DNA of 64,000 nt from Cristatella mucedo. Taxonomy: Eukaryota; Bryozoa; Phylactolaemata; Cristatellidae. Both the position numbers and the translations under genes were made by a program. Of the stretch, positions 11,115 to 22,267 are shown one piece after another; position 1 is the first letter of the stretch, and the number at the start of each line of letters is the position of its first letter. The DNA is taken from the NCBI GenBank assembly GCA_009760855.2, contig WPIO01000015.1, positions 1,712,501 through 1,776,500 of the forward strand. Reading direction: 5' to 3'. Under the pieces are notes generated by a model. That model searched no databases, had not been told where the DNA came from, and saw only the letters and a program-made list of their open reading frames with translations.

Positions 11115-11955
11115 TGAAAGCACTCGCCTGGAGGGATACAGACGTTCCCCCCTGGACGTATCCCCCCCCTACATTCCCCAGCTGGGAAAGGACATTTCCC
11201 CGGTATATGGTTTAGGTTTTAGTGTTTGGGGTTTTAAGGTTTAGGGTTTTTAGGGTTTAGAGTTTGGGGTTTTTAGGGTTTAGTGTTTCAGGGTTTGGGG
11301 TTTTTAAGGTTTAGGGTTTAGCGTTTTAGGGTTTTTAGGCTTTATCGTTTAGGGTTTAGTGTTTTGGGGTTTAGTGTTTAGATTTTAGGGTGAGCTGCGC
11401 CTCCGCCGCCTAAATCAACCCTTGCTCGTAATCCGAGCTTTAATTAGTGCGTATTAGGGCGTAACTAGACCTCTTGAGGTCGAGTTATACTCAGTAGACC
11501 TCGGAGGCTTAGCGCTCATTTGCAGAAACTCGCGGCACTCCATAGCGTGCGCCCGCTTTGACGGGAACGAACGCGTGCCTGGCGGCGTCGAGCGGGACCT
11601 AACTTCCGCGGGACCAAAGTATATAGCTCGCCGGTGCCACCGCTAGCTCCATTAGAAACCATCCTTCCAATCCATCAATTCCTCTAATTATACTGAGTTG
11701 ATTTTATTTTAATAGAGCATTAACTCCATTTAATCATATATATATATATATATATATATATGTATACATATATATCTGTATTCTTAGTTATACATCCATC
11801 AAAATAGAGGGGAAATGTCCTACCCCGGAGGTTTGAAATGTCGGGGGGGGGATGTCCTAGGGTCCACCGGTGGGGGATGTCCGGTGGGGGGGGGGAAGGG
11901 AAACGGCCAGGGGGCAAATGTCCTCCAACCCGCCCGGCTTCACTGAGTATGCTCA
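11115..11955. mobile_element. C-rich inverted-repeat element, unclassified
   Basis: C-rich sequence at 11128-11205 is mirrored by G-rich sequence at 11805-11945. An exact 12-base inverted pair, GGACATTTCCCC at 11190-11201 and its complement at 11809-11820, is surrounded by variants of GGACATNNCCCCC on both arms. The interior carries telomere-like repeats (11211-11392), a more GC-rich unique stretch (11393-11690) and a (TA)n run. No transposase frame is present. A non-autonomous DNA transposon or foldback element fits, but no target duplication was confirmed. Confidence 0.5.
11211..11392 (+). repeat. degenerate telomere-like T/G repeats
   Basis: About 180 bases of imperfect units such as GGTTTAGGGTTTTTAGGG and TTTGGGGTTTT. 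They resemble telomeric TTAGGG/TTTAGGG units but with variable T and G run lengths. They sit inside the inverted-repeat element, which argues against a simple healed chromosome break. Confidence 0.7.
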
Positions 11956-12039
11956 CGGTCTCGTTGAATTCGTCATGATTCTTCGCCCAGTTTTGACCAG
12001 AGGGTACGAAGATCACTTAAACTGACAAAGGTTTAACAA

Positions 12040-12205
12040 TAATGATAATCATAATAATAATAACAAACTTGATACGGCACCCTCAGAGAACTCAATCTCT
12101 GTCTGGATGCTTTACATTTGCGGCATGACAAAAACTTGAGCTCAATGGCATATGTTAAGCATCTGAATAGAGATTGAGTTCCCTTAGGGCACAAATACAA
12201 ATGAC
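12040..12205. mobile_element. LINE-A tail (-) followed by SINE-I tail (+)
   Basis: At 12040-12130 a reversed LINE-A tail (AATAATAATAACAAAC, then CACCCTCAGAGAACTC). At 12140-12205 a forward SINE-I tail (CATCTGAATAGAGATTGAG...GGGCACAAATAC). The two lie back to back and show the same hairpin motif in opposite directions. Confidence 0.6.
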
Positions 12206-12237
12206 ACACGTGCCCGAGTGCATGCACGTGCAAGGCA

Positions 12238-12306
12238 CACACACAGAGACACACACACACACACACTCATACAACACACACACTCATACAACACACACAC
12301 TCATAC

Positions 12307-12348
<42 letters not shown>
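12238..12348. repeat. (CA)n microsatellite, interrupted
   Basis: CA runs broken three times by TCATACAA, ending in a short TA run. It directly follows a SINE-I tail. Confidence 0.9.
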
Positions 12349-12355
<7 letters not shown>

Positions 12356-12941
12356 GGGCATCAAGGATAAGGAGTTAAGAGACATTTTGGAGCTCATTAT
12401 GGCACAATTCTTAATGAGAGCCTGACCGAGTTGCTGGTTTTCAGCCTACGATTGTCCACAAGCTTTTGAAACTGGTCCAAGCTTTCTCAGTCCTATTGAG
12501 CTGCTTAGCGAATTCATTTCGCTCATGATCTCCTTTATCTATGGTCCAACGATGATATTAACACCAACGATCATACGTCCGGAAGGGTTCGAATGGGGAG
12601 ATCAGGGCAGTGCAGTACTGGGGTGGTGGACAAAGAGATGTATGAATACATGATGGGTTGAGCGCTCTTGACAGTCTGTCGTTTAGAAGACTACTGAATA
12701 TAGAAATAGCAGTTGCTTGAGTGGCAGGTCGGCTCCCACCAAATTCTTGGGCTGGCTCGCTTTTCTCTACTGTACAAGTCAAGGGAACTTATTATAGCTA
12801 AATAAATTAAAATTAAAAAAGCATATACCAAAAACCTAATATGGTGGAAGAAATTCCATCTAGCGAGCAGCAATTATTGACCTTTGAGAGTTCTCTGGCA
12901 GTTTTTTCGTGTGGAATAAGGTGCCCAGAGCTGAGCTTTAT

Positions 12942-13198
<257 letters not shown>

Positions 13199-13297
13199 GG
13201 CGACCCAAGACAGGCATGCCAAGGAAGCCTTGTAAGCCTCGAACACCTAAATATATACTTTCACGACCGCTTTTTCTTTCTTGTCTTGATAAATTGT

Positions 13298-13458
<161 letters not shown>

Positions 13459-13574
13459 CAAGTGCTCGAACACACCCATACATAGAAAAATGCATCTCCT
13501 GAGTGCAAGCAACCTTTTCTATGAATATAATATACGTAGTTTATTGGTAAAGCTCCCAAGTAAAAAAATTATTA

Positions 13575-13745
13575 ATTTTTATTGTGCTCTAAGTGAACAT
13601 AATTCCCACTACTTTTTGACTTACCTCCTTAAAAAACTCTATCCAGGTGCTTCACAGATGCTGCCGGGCTAAGTCCCCGAACCTCGACTTGAACTCAGCC
13701 GTTAAAAGTGCCCACTTTAACTCCATGGCCAACCTTTTGATACCA
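13575..13745 (-). mobile_element. probable degenerate SINE-I
   Basis: Reversed, decayed SINE-I pattern: ATTGTGCTCTAAGTGAAC for the tail, CTATCCAGGTGCTTCACAG, then CCGAACCTCGACTTGAAC at the B box and TTTAACTCCATGGCC at the head. Confidence 0.45.
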
Positions 13746-15196
13746 TGTCAATCAAATTTGCTACACTCTCACTCTGCAATAACGCATTCTAAGATTTTCG
13801 TTTAAGGTGTGACCTGTTACACTTCTATAGATACTATTCTACAGTCTTATGTTTGCCAACCCTCGTGGATTAGGATAGCGGAATAAAAAATGCCGTATGT
13901 GAGAACCTGACGTGGGCACCTTGCCTAACAGTAAAACAAGAAAATTTCAAAATACCATTGCCCTGATGCCGAAGCCCAGTTTTTGTAGAACAATAGTTCC
14001 TATTTATTTTCAGCACAAGAGATTAGAACAAAGTCTTTTTAGGAGAATTTTTAATTTGTAACCAAGTGATCACTGCTAACTGCCGAACGTCCCTTCAGCT
14101 TGCCTGAACCTCTGAAGACCTACTTAAATTCTATAGGAAGACCACGTGTCAGGTAATATCCACTCATTCAACAAGGAGGACAAAAGTTGTACGACATACT
14201 CTTTAACTTGAAGACACTGACCAACTATGGTCCTGTACATTATGAAGAAGATTGAATAGACTGGTGGCTCAGCATCGAGTGCCTAAACCTGCATTCGAAT
14301 CGCTAGTTTTCTTAATTTACCTGCACTAGAATTATGAATTAAGAAATAAGAATCCCAAGCCAGGAATTGTAAACTTTGCAGACATGTTCAAGCCGGAGAA
14401 CACTTTCAATTGTTGAACGTGGTTTGGGCAAAATGGCACATGCTGCAGCAACGATTACAATTTTCCACATACTATTAAATGTGTGTGATTTTCACAGGTA
14501 TCGAGTTTATGTAGCAGCAGGCAAAGCATTTCTTCTCAACAGGATCTTTATTCAATATGGAATTTTGTTGACGAAGCCCGAGCCCGACGCACAACGAAGC
14601 CCGAGCTAATACATAAACATAACCATAAGCTAGGAACGCCTTCACTAACAGAGAGTCGACAAAATCTGAAACGGTGTGATTACGAATAAGCAGTGCAAAC
14701 CTCATAGTGTTGAGGCAGCAAAATGATTTGGAAATTGATTTGCAAAGCAAGCATGTCTAGCAGCCATGGCCCACTACTATAAAATGCAATCACCTACAAG
14801 ATCTTTATTCAAAAGAACAACAATGGGTATGTTTGAGAGCCCCTCAACCTTTTAATATACAATACTGACTTGATAAGCTTGCTTCGAGAGCATTCACGAG
14901 TGCTGTGTTTCAAATGCTTGCTTTAATGCTTCAATTTGGATCCTAAGAATGAGCCCACATTCTTGCCACCTACTACGATGGAATGCTTAATACACAGGAG
15001 CCAGTAGAATCTGCTGTAGGACGAGTTTTTTTTGCAGATACAGTGTGGCCGACGAGAATTGTACCAGATCAAGTGCCAACCGCCGAGTGCCCGCTGACAG
15101 CTAGCTATAACCAGGTGAGCACCAAATTTGTGGCAGGCTACACCTTCGAGAAAGTATATCCGTATAGACGTTGGAGCTACTGAGTGTTTCTGTAGG

Positions 15197-15198
<2 letters not shown>
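13746..15198. other. unassigned intergenic stretch
   Basis: No gene could be supported. A 91-codon minus-strand frame at 14475-14750 lies behind a fair splice acceptor, but it shows no recognisable motif and competing frames are equally open. Confidence 0.35.
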
Positions 15199-15254
<56 letters not shown>

Positions 15255-15270
15255 ATACACACACACACAG
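15199..15270. repeat. (CA)n microsatellite
   Basis: A CA run of about 70 bases with two TA interruptions. Confidence 0.95.
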
Positions 15271-15279
15271 TAGTTGAGG

Positions 15280-16070
15280 TGGCTTGCCGGCAGTTTTTCA
15301 GCGCTCCTGCAAGTTTTTTAGTAAGCCAGTTTTTCAGTGCAAATTGGTTGGCCACGGCTTGCTCGGGCTGCTCCTGCTAATGGTTGGTGAAAAGTGTCTT
15401 CTGTCGTGCCATGCCCACTTGGTAGGAGCCCGCTTCCAAGGAGATGGGAAAACCGGTTGGCCAACAGCTGTCCCGTGGGGTAGTCTGAACTCAGTCACTC
15501 TATGCCTATCTTCGGCCATGGCGAGAATCAATCAGCCGAGACCGCCAGGGGCTAACTTGCAAACGCACTTTGCCGGCCTCCTGCCAACTCAATCAATGCC
15601 ATCGGCTATGCTGCTGCTGCTGCCTGTCGGCACACCAACGATGATGGGTGCCCAAAATGCAGACTGGACCCTTGCCAGGCTTTGGGCACTACTTGACCAC
15701 CCGTAGCCAGGCACTCAGTGAGGCTTCCAAAATACTCCGGTCGCCCTTTTCGGCAGCCACGAAATCAATCGGCTTTTTCCGAATTTTTCTGCTCAAGATC
15801 GCCGGAGGCCTGAATCGAGTGACTGAGTGCAAAAGCAAAGCTGGGCTACGAGAGGGACGACTAAAAGAACTCCTTGGACAGGCCCACGTTGATTGAGCGA
15901 TGTCGCTAAGGTGCTCTGCACTGCTGCAAACTGTCGTGCACAAACCGGTTTTTGAGGACTACAATTTTCTTTCAAGTTGCAGCCACAAATGGGCCCCTGC
16001 CAAGCATTGCCTGCACCCAGTACATCCGAGTGGTAATCGTCCGTGCAATGTTGGCAGCTCCACCATATGG
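15280..16070. other. GC-richer unassigned block
   Basis: More GC-rich than its surroundings, with open frames on both strands (140 codons plus, 84 codons minus). None has clear motifs. The block runs straight into the 20-bp minisatellite, so it may be part of the same unclassified repeat unit. Confidence 0.3.
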
Positions 16071-16412
16071 GCAGTCCAGTGCTACCTTGGACAGGCCAGT
16101 GTTAGCATAGACAGGCCAGTGCTACTTCCGTCAGTCCAGTGCTACCTAGGTCAGGCCACTGTTACATAGGACAGGCGAGTGAAAAACAAATACTAGCTGA
16201 TTTAACAGCCTCTGCTGTATAGCGGCAGAAGAGCCTTTACGGCTTTCACCACCACTTGCAGTAGCAATAAAGGATCGTGCACCGCAGGATGCGAAACCAC
16301 GACATCGGGACCAAGGTATGTGAAAAGCAACCGCCTCACCTAGTGTACCATCAAGGTCAGTGCTACCTAGTACAGGTCAGTGCTACCTAGGACAGGCCAG
16401 TGCTACCTAGGG
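16071..16412 (+). repeat. 20-bp minisatellite, interrupted
   Basis: Units resembling ACAGGCCAGTGCTACCTAGG repeat five to six times at 16071-16181 and about three times at 16352-16412. The gap between the two blocks is filled by a SINE-II, so this was one array before the insertion. Confidence 0.8.
16183..16357 (-). mobile_element. SINE-II inserted in the minisatellite
   Basis: Reversed SINE-II: AAATACTAGCTGATTTAAC tail, TATAGCGGCAGAAGAGCC, GCTTTCACCACCACTTGCAG, B-box region GGATGCGAAACCACGAC, and head CGCCTCACCTAGTGTACC. Minisatellite units flank it on both sides. Confidence 0.8.
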
Positions 16413-16576
16413 GAGCAGCAAGAGTTCTCCTGTATCATGTCAGTGCCCTGCCCAGGCTACGTTGTCAGTGTTGTTCTGATTTCACTTAATCGTGGGTTTG
16501 TGTGACCTACCCTGCACACCTGTAATTAGACAAGTGCCTAGCTATTATACTGGATAAGTCCACTGGCCACATCCTC

Positions 16577-16806
16577 TTACGAGGGAGAAGCATTCACAAG
16601 TAAGCTCAATAGAGGCTACAGAGAGAACTCAAAATAACTCGCACAGCTATAGTGGCAGAATTTTCTTTTCTCGTGATACCAACGAACTCACAAAGGAAGC
16701 TGCTGTAATACTGCAGAGTTTGCATAAGGCAGCCAAAACCAGTTCAGCAGTGAACTTCACTGAGAATGGTTATAGGCACTACCTCCACATACTCTGTGAG
16801 CAATAG
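16577..16806 (+). CDS. candidate exon or ORF, unknown product
   Basis: An open plus-strand frame of about 76 codons without a start codon ends at a TAG at 16804-16806. Its last 53 residues look protein-like, for example FFSRDTNELTKEAAVILQSL and NFTENGYRHYLHILCEQ. A possible splice acceptor (CTCGCACAG) lies near 16643. No family was recognised and no upstream exon was found, so this may be a terminal exon, a decayed gene or chance. Confidence 0.25.
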
Positions 16807-17051
16807 CAGTGACCCATCATCACAAATAGCATTGGCATAGCATGATAAGGATTGAAGGTAGTCAAAGCGACAACTGACTATCATCACTGACAGATGCAAA
16901 ATGAAACAGGACAATATAGCCAAATAACAACAAAAATTGCAAACTCAAAAGGTGACACCAAATTGTCTGAGCAAAAGGACCAAAAATATACTGCTATCAC
17001 AAGCTTCTCTGACTTGATCCTTTTCAATTTCAACCCATTAATGCTTCGATG

Positions 17052-17137
<86 letters not shown>

Positions 17138-17172
17138 CCTCTCCCTTTGTCTCTCTCTCTCTCTCTCTCTAT
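17052..17172. repeat. (CT)n microsatellite
   Basis: A CT run of about 120 bases with short interruptions. It lies just 5' on the plus strand of the LINE-A 3' tail at 17255. Confidence 0.95.
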
Positions 17173-17254
17173 GTCTCTCACTTGGATGTTTTACATGACC
17201 ATAGCGTTTTGCTTGTCTATGGAGTCTGCTATGATGGTTTTTGATATCAGAATA

Positions 17255-18900
17255 ATAATAATTATTATTATACATTTTTACAGCACCCTTAGAGAACTCA
17301 ATCTCTTTCTAGACACTTTACGTTTGCTGCTAAGGAAGCATGATCACATGGTTAGTGTTGGCATGCTCAACGACAACATGCATAACACGGTAAGACGTGA
17401 CATTACAGGGCCACATGCAAATGTTGTTAGTGGCAGTATGCAGTGTCAGCATGCATAAGCAGACCAAGGACGAATCACATGGACCCACTAAATGCTGCGA
17501 TAGATGCGTTTTAGCTTCTTTTTAAATGTGGTAAGGTCAAGGGATGTTGTGACGCAATTCGGAAGTGAGTTACAGGCTTTGGGAGCATACGAACTAAAGG
17601 CACGGTCTCCAAAGAATTTGAGGTTCATATGAGGTATAGGTAAATGATTAGATTCCCTAAAAAGCAGGCGGTACGATGCTTAGCCTAGTGGGGAGTAGAC
17701 CTGATAGGTAGGCTGGAGCCAAAGAATGAAGTGACCTAAAAGTGAGTGACAAAACCTTGAATTCGATGTATTGCTTGACTGGGAGCCAGTGCAAATCGGC
17801 GAGAAGGGGCCTGATTGCACAAGCCACTACACCAGCGAGCAGTGGGTTACAGAAGTCAAGATGGAATGTCACAAATGTATGTACCAATTTAGAAATGGTA
17901 TCCTTGTCTAAACAGTCCAAATTGTATCAATGTTATGTAGCTGGAAGTTGGCAGACTTGACTGTGGAGCTGATGTGGTCGTCAAACGAAAGGTCACTTGG
18001 GATCACGACACCTATATTTTGTCTAGATTTAACAGGAGATATGTTGGCAGAGCCTATAGTGAGCATTAACCTTTCCAATTTCTGAATCCCACTTGGTTTG
18101 CCCATAACTAGTAAGTTAATTTTATCATCATTTAATTTAAGAAAGTTTGCTGCTCTCTATGTGCATATGTCATCCATACATGCAGCAAGGGAGTCGAGAA
18201 AATTGGACATGCTGGAGGGCTGGGAGGGATCACAGCAAAGGTACAAGTGAGTGTCATCTGCATAGAAGTGAAAGCCTAGGCTGTACCTGGCAATCACATC
18301 GGCTAGAGGGAGAGTATAAGCCGGGAAAAGAACGGGACCAAGCTCAGACCCCCGAGGTACCCCATATTTCAGAAGTTCATCGGATGATATTTTTCTGTTC
18401 ATATCAATACTCTGGATTCTCCCACTGCATTCCTAAATAGGTCGTTATAAACCAGAAGGAAAGCCGGCTCTGGAGAGTGATTAGCTCTAAAATCAGATTG
18501 GAACTTACTAGCAAGGTTTGAAGTTTCAATATATGAATTCAGCTAGCTGGTTTGCTACGACTCGTTCCAGTGTCTTTGATTGGAACGGTAGATGGGAGAC
18601 TGGGTGGAAGTTGCTCATGTTTTCTTGGTCGGGTGTTGCTTTCTTGAGAAGTGGCCTGACAACAGCTTTCTTAAAAGGTGCTAGGATTTGCTCCAAGGCT
18701 AATGACATATTGATGGTGTTAGTTATGCATGGCAGAAGCAGATCTATGAACCGTAGAAGCAGTGAATAGGTTCTAAAGGACTAGTTGTATTTTTTGATTG
18801 GGATATAACTATGGAAGGACGATGTAGCAGGTCGACTCCTTGAATGTAGGCATTGAGATGTTCCATGGAATTGAGGAACGAGATGGTAATGCAAACACAA
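17255..18900 (-). mobile_element. LINE-A, longest copy, decayed
   Basis: From the left: reversed ATT tail and hairpin, 3' untranslated block, then reversed coding pieces. These include [50 protein letters not shown] (catalytic YADD box intact), GVPRGSELGPVLF, and KKAVVRPLLKKATPDQENMS of the fingers. Stops and frameshifts separate the pieces. It lies in the candidate downstream intron of the cryptic minus-strand gene, in the same orientation. Confidence 0.85.
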
Positions 18901-18950
18901 CTGGATATAAGGAAGATATCTGATAAGTTCGGAGGAATCATAAGCCTTAC

Positions 18951-19119
18951 ATTTGGAGATCGGTATTCCACAGAGCTGCTGCCAGCAGCGGAGTCATCAA
19001 TTGCAAAATTACTCGGGCATTGTTCAGCCCAGCAGGCCGGAGATCGGCTGTATGCAAGTTCAGTATGCCCTTTGCAGTAGGGCAGCAGTAAATGACGTCC
19101 ACCATGAGCATTGCTGCAT
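18951..19119 (-). CDS. candidate exon of the cryptic gene (phase 1 to 2)
   Basis: The acceptor is TTTTTTGCATTGGCAG and the donor is AAT|GTAAGG, both strong. The 55 complete codons read as a leucine- and alanine-rich helical segment, with MLMVDVIYCCPTAKGILNL and ARVILQLMTPLLAAALW. A second frame is also open and runs through the donor, so frame choice rests on composition. It needs a preceding exon ending in phase 1. Confidence 0.45.
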
Positions 19120-19662
19120 CTGCCAATGCAAAAAATAAGGACAAGCAGACCTTGAAATTGTATTGCAGAAGCTCTGGTTACAACACGCCGGTTCTGTATG
19201 CAATGTGTACGTTGCTTTGCAGCCTAACCCTTGCTGATCTCTAACGGCTCAGCCAAGGCATCACTGCAGGGCCATGCAGCAGGCACACCACGAGCAGCCT
19301 ACTCAGCTGCACACGAGCCCGGCTGGCGGGACACAGGCTGCACCTGGATGCAGGTCAATCTATTTAAACACGAAAGCCCATGCATACTCACCGAGCGAGC
19401 ACAAGCTCTCTAGCTATGGGAAACACATGTCACGCCAAGGAAAATAACCAGTGCTTTCGAGGACATGATCATGGCCAAACATGCTGCACAAAGCTATGGC
19501 AACACGTGCTAGCAAGTGTGCTCGCATGGGCATGCATGCCTGCATGCTTGCATTCAGAAGGTAACAGGATGGCAAAGAGTAGAGAGGAGAGGTGAGCTGA
19601 TGAAATGTCAGAAGCCTTGACCTGCTTTCCTCATTGGTCTGCTTTCTATACAGCCAACATAA

Positions 19663-19840
19663 TAATAAATACTAGCTGATTTAAAAGACTCTTGTTTTGT
19701 ATAGCGACAGAAGACCCTTTACGGCTATCACCACCGCTTGCACCGGCAATGCAGAATCGCCCACCACAGGATTCGAACCACGACCACGGGACCGTCGTAA
19801 AAAGCAACCACATCACCTAGTGAGCCATCATGGCTCATAG
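19663..19840 (-). mobile_element. SINE-II
   Basis: Reversed full-length SINE-II: AATAATAAATACTAGCTG tail, TATAGCGACAGAAGACCC, AGGATTCGAACCACGACC B box, and CACCTAGTGAGCC head. It is the first of three SINE-II copies packed within 600 bases. Confidence 0.85.
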
Positions 19841-19880
19841 AGCCTTGCCTCAATAACTTTTTTCGACTGCCCACTTTCTT

Positions 19881-20060
19881 GGTGAGCCGTGATGGCAGAC
19901 TAGGTAAGGTGGTTGCTTTCACGGCCTCGGTCCCGAGGTCGTGGGTTCGATTCCTGCGGTGGGCGATCCTTTATCGCCACTGCAAGTGGTAGTGATAGCC
20001 GTCAAGGCTCTTCTGTCGCTATACAAAAAAGGCTGTTTAATCAGCTAGGATTTACTTGTT
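19881..20060 (+). mobile_element. SINE-II, first of a tandem pair
   Basis: The head GTGAGCCGTGATGGCAGAC is followed by an A-box-like GACTAGGTAAGG and a good B box, GTGGGTTCGATTCC. Then come GGGCGATCCTTTATCGCC and the tail GCTGTTTAATCAGCTAGGAT. The next copy starts directly after it, giving a period of about 180 bases. Confidence 0.9.
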
Positions 20061-20245
20061 GTGAGCCGTGATGGCAGACTAGGTAAGGCGGTTGCTTTCA
20101 CGACCTCGGTCCCGAGGTCGTGGGTTCCATTCCTACGGTGGGCGATCCTTTATCGCCACTGCAAGCGGTAGTGATAGCCGCAAAAGGCTCTTCTGTCGCT
20201 ATACAAAAAGAGGCTGTTTAATCAGCTAGGATTTATTTGTTTTAT
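20061..20245 (+). mobile_element. SINE-II, second of a tandem pair
   Basis: Nearly identical to the copy just upstream, with a few substitutions and a longer T-rich end (ATTTATTTGTTTTATTTC). The close match suggests recent tandem duplication or insertion of one copy into the tail of another. Confidence 0.9.
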
Positions 20246-20297
20246 TTCTACAGGGCGTCGTCGGTATCATTTGGCATGTCTTGTGAAGTGAAATTAC

Positions 20298-20410
20298 CTC
20301 GTGCAGAATCGAGCATTAGCAATGACTAGGAGGCTCTCATTAAGTGTGTTGATTACTTGAATCGCATAGAACCTAACATCTTGAGCAATAACATCATTCA
20401 TCGCCGGCAC
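20298..20410 (-). CDS. candidate exon of the cryptic gene (phase 0 to 2)
   Basis: The acceptor is a strong TTTTTTTTGCTGCCAG and the donor is GAG|GTAATT. The 37 codons are open and protein-like (DVRFYAIQVINTLNESLLVI). Phase 0 at its start fits the internal-donor form of the exon at 23552-23485. Confidence 0.5.
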
Positions 20411-20619
20411 CTGGCAGCAAAAAAAATCTTCATCATCACCAGTACATATAGTTACTGCAATGAACAAGATTAAATCAGTGCTTCCAAAGATAAGGAATAT
20501 TGGCTGATTAGTAATAAAGTTAGTTAGCCCTCCCCACATATTGACAAAGTGTGTGATTTTGTATGACTTTCTTGAAACTTGCAGACCTTTTGAAGCCACC
20601 TATGCTTTGGGCAGTAAAA

Positions 20620-21084
20620 ATCTCAATTAAGGCATTATGCATGCCATTGCTTAATTATCAGAGATATATGAGGAAGTTTAATTAAGAAATTTCAGATGCT
20701 AAGACAAATTAAGGCTAAATAAGCCATTTCTACCACATACAAATGTATGTGCATAAATTTACTCTATTCAGGAACAATAAATATCGCTGCATCAGGTTAG
20801 CAGAGTCGGTGTGAGCTACAAACAAATTTGATGAAACACTGATAAGAAGATGGCCCTTGCACAGCAGAGTACAGGCAAACCACAGCCCGACTTCCGGTGG
20901 TTCAATATGCCGACTCAGCTGGTCAATTGAAAGCTAGGAAGCCCCGGAGACGCCAGTCGCCAGCAGTTTGGGCGACAGCAAGGGGGAATAGAACTGCAGA
21001 AAGCAATTGCTGCTTCCTTTCATGTTCCCAGGACAACAAAGAACCCTTGAAGCTCTCCTTGAGTGACACATTGAATGATATGGG
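20620..21084. other. unassigned stretch
   Basis: No gene or repeat was matched. If the cryptic gene continues to 18.9 kb, this is intron sequence. Confidence 0.35.
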
Positions 21085-22263
21085 TAATAATAATATTGAT
21101 AACTTGATAAAGCGCCCTCAGAGAACTCAATCTCTTCCTAGGCGCTTCACATTTGCTGCAAAAGGAAACTCGATTCAATCGTGAGTAATATCATGCTTGA
21201 TAAACAAACAAAATGAATAACAAGGTTAGGGGTGATATGCACAGGGTCAGCATGCAAATGCAGTTAGTGGCAGCATGCGCAGTGTCAGCACGCATAAGCA
21301 CGTGAACGACGAATCACAGGGACCCACTAAATGCTGTCCTAAAAAGGTGTGTTTTTAAGTTCCTTTTAAATGTGGTCAGGTTGGGGGATGTTCTGACGCA
21401 GGTCGGGAGTGAGTTCCAGGCTTTGGGAGCATATGAGCTAAATGCACGGTCTCCAAAGAATTTAAGGTTTGTACGAGGTATTTCTAGACTGTTGGATTCC
21501 GAAAAGCGGGTGGTACGATGCTTGGCCTGATGGGGTAGTATATCTGACAGATTGGCTGGAGCCATAGAATGAAGGGACCTAAAAGTGAGCGACAAAACCT
21601 TGAAGTCAATCCGTTGCTTGACTGGTAGCCAGTGCAGGTCGGCGAGAAGAGGAGTAATTTGGCAACTGCGGTGCTCACGACAGACAAGCCTAGCTGCAGA
21701 GTTTTGCACCAGCTGCAATCGCCTGATCGCACATGCTGGTAGGCCAGTAAGCAGTGAGTTGCAGAAGTCGAGACGAGATGTCACGAATGCATGGACCAAC
21801 TTGGACGTGGTATCCTTATCTAAACAAGCCCGAATTTTAGCAATGTTATGAAGCTGAAAATAGGCAGATTTGACTGTGGAGCTGATATGGTCGTCTAATG
21901 AGAGGTCGCTTTGGAATATGACAACTAGATTTCGAGCTGATTCGACAGGAGATATGCTGGCAGAGCCAATTTTGAGAGTCAGCCTTTCCGATCTCTGAAT
22001 CACACTGGGTTTGCCCATAACTAGTAAGTTAGTTTTGTCATCGTTTAGTTTTAGAAAATTTGCTGCCATCCATGTGCGGATGTCATCAATGCATGCAGCA
22101 AGTGAGTTTAGAGAATTTGAGGTGCCCGAAGGCTGGGAGGGATCAAAGCAAAGGTACAACTGAGTGTCATCTGCATAGAAGTGAAAGCCTAGATTGTGCT
22201 TGGCAATCACATCAGCAAGAGGGAGAGTATAAACCGTGAAAAGAACCGGACCTAGCACGGAGC
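21085..22263 (-). mobile_element. LINE-A, best-preserved copy
   Basis: A minus-strand element, 5' truncated at 22263 and ending in ATT repeats near 21090. Its 3' end carries AAGCGCCT, AGAGATT, GTTCTCT and GGGCGCTT, which can fold into a two-part hairpin. It encodes the intact 314-codon reverse-transcriptase end annotated separately. Confidence 0.9.
21314..22258 (-). CDS. LINE-A reverse transcriptase, C-terminal 314 residues
   Basis: An open frame covering the catalytic half and thumb of a non-LTR retrotransposon reverse transcriptase. It begins inside the GSVLGPVLF block. Residues 26-35 read [10 protein letters not shown], with the two catalytic aspartates of the YADD box at 30 and 31. [52 protein letters not shown] and [20 protein letters not shown] follow, the standard order in CR1/L2-type elements. 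There are no internal stops, so the insertion is fairly recent. The fingers, endonuclease and ORF1 are absent through 5' truncation, so the copy cannot move by itself. It lies in a candidate intron of the cryptic gene. Confidence 0.9.
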   Translation of the reverse strand: MLGPVLFTVYTLPLADVIAKHNLGFHFYADDTQLYLCFDPSQPSGTSNSLNSLAACIDDIRTWMAANFLKLNDDKTNLLVMGKPSVIQRSERLTLKIGSASISPVESARNLVVIFQSDLSLDDHISSTVKSAYFQLHNIAKIRACLDKDTTSKLVHAFVTSRLDFCNSLLTGLPACAIRRLQLVQNSAARLVCREHRSCQITPLLADLHWLPVKQRIDFKVLSLTFRSLHSMAPANLSDILPHQAKHRTTRFSESNSLEIPRTNLKFFGDRAFSSYAPKAWNSLPTCVRTSPNLTTFKRNLKTHLFRTAFSGSL

Positions 22264-22267
22264 CATA

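Noticed and set aside
11211-11392. True interstitial telomere or chromosome end
   Set aside because: The units are irregular and lie within matched inverted arms, so an internal repeat of a mobile element is more likely.
19881-20245. Possible functional tRNA genes from A and B boxes
   Set aside because: The boxes belong to repeated SINE units with shared non-tRNA tails. No complete cloverleaf with a paired acceptor stem was seen.
20451-20540. Further element X 3' block on the minus strand
   Set aside because: Similarity to the blocks at 10.7 and 24.3 kb was too weak and required gaps.
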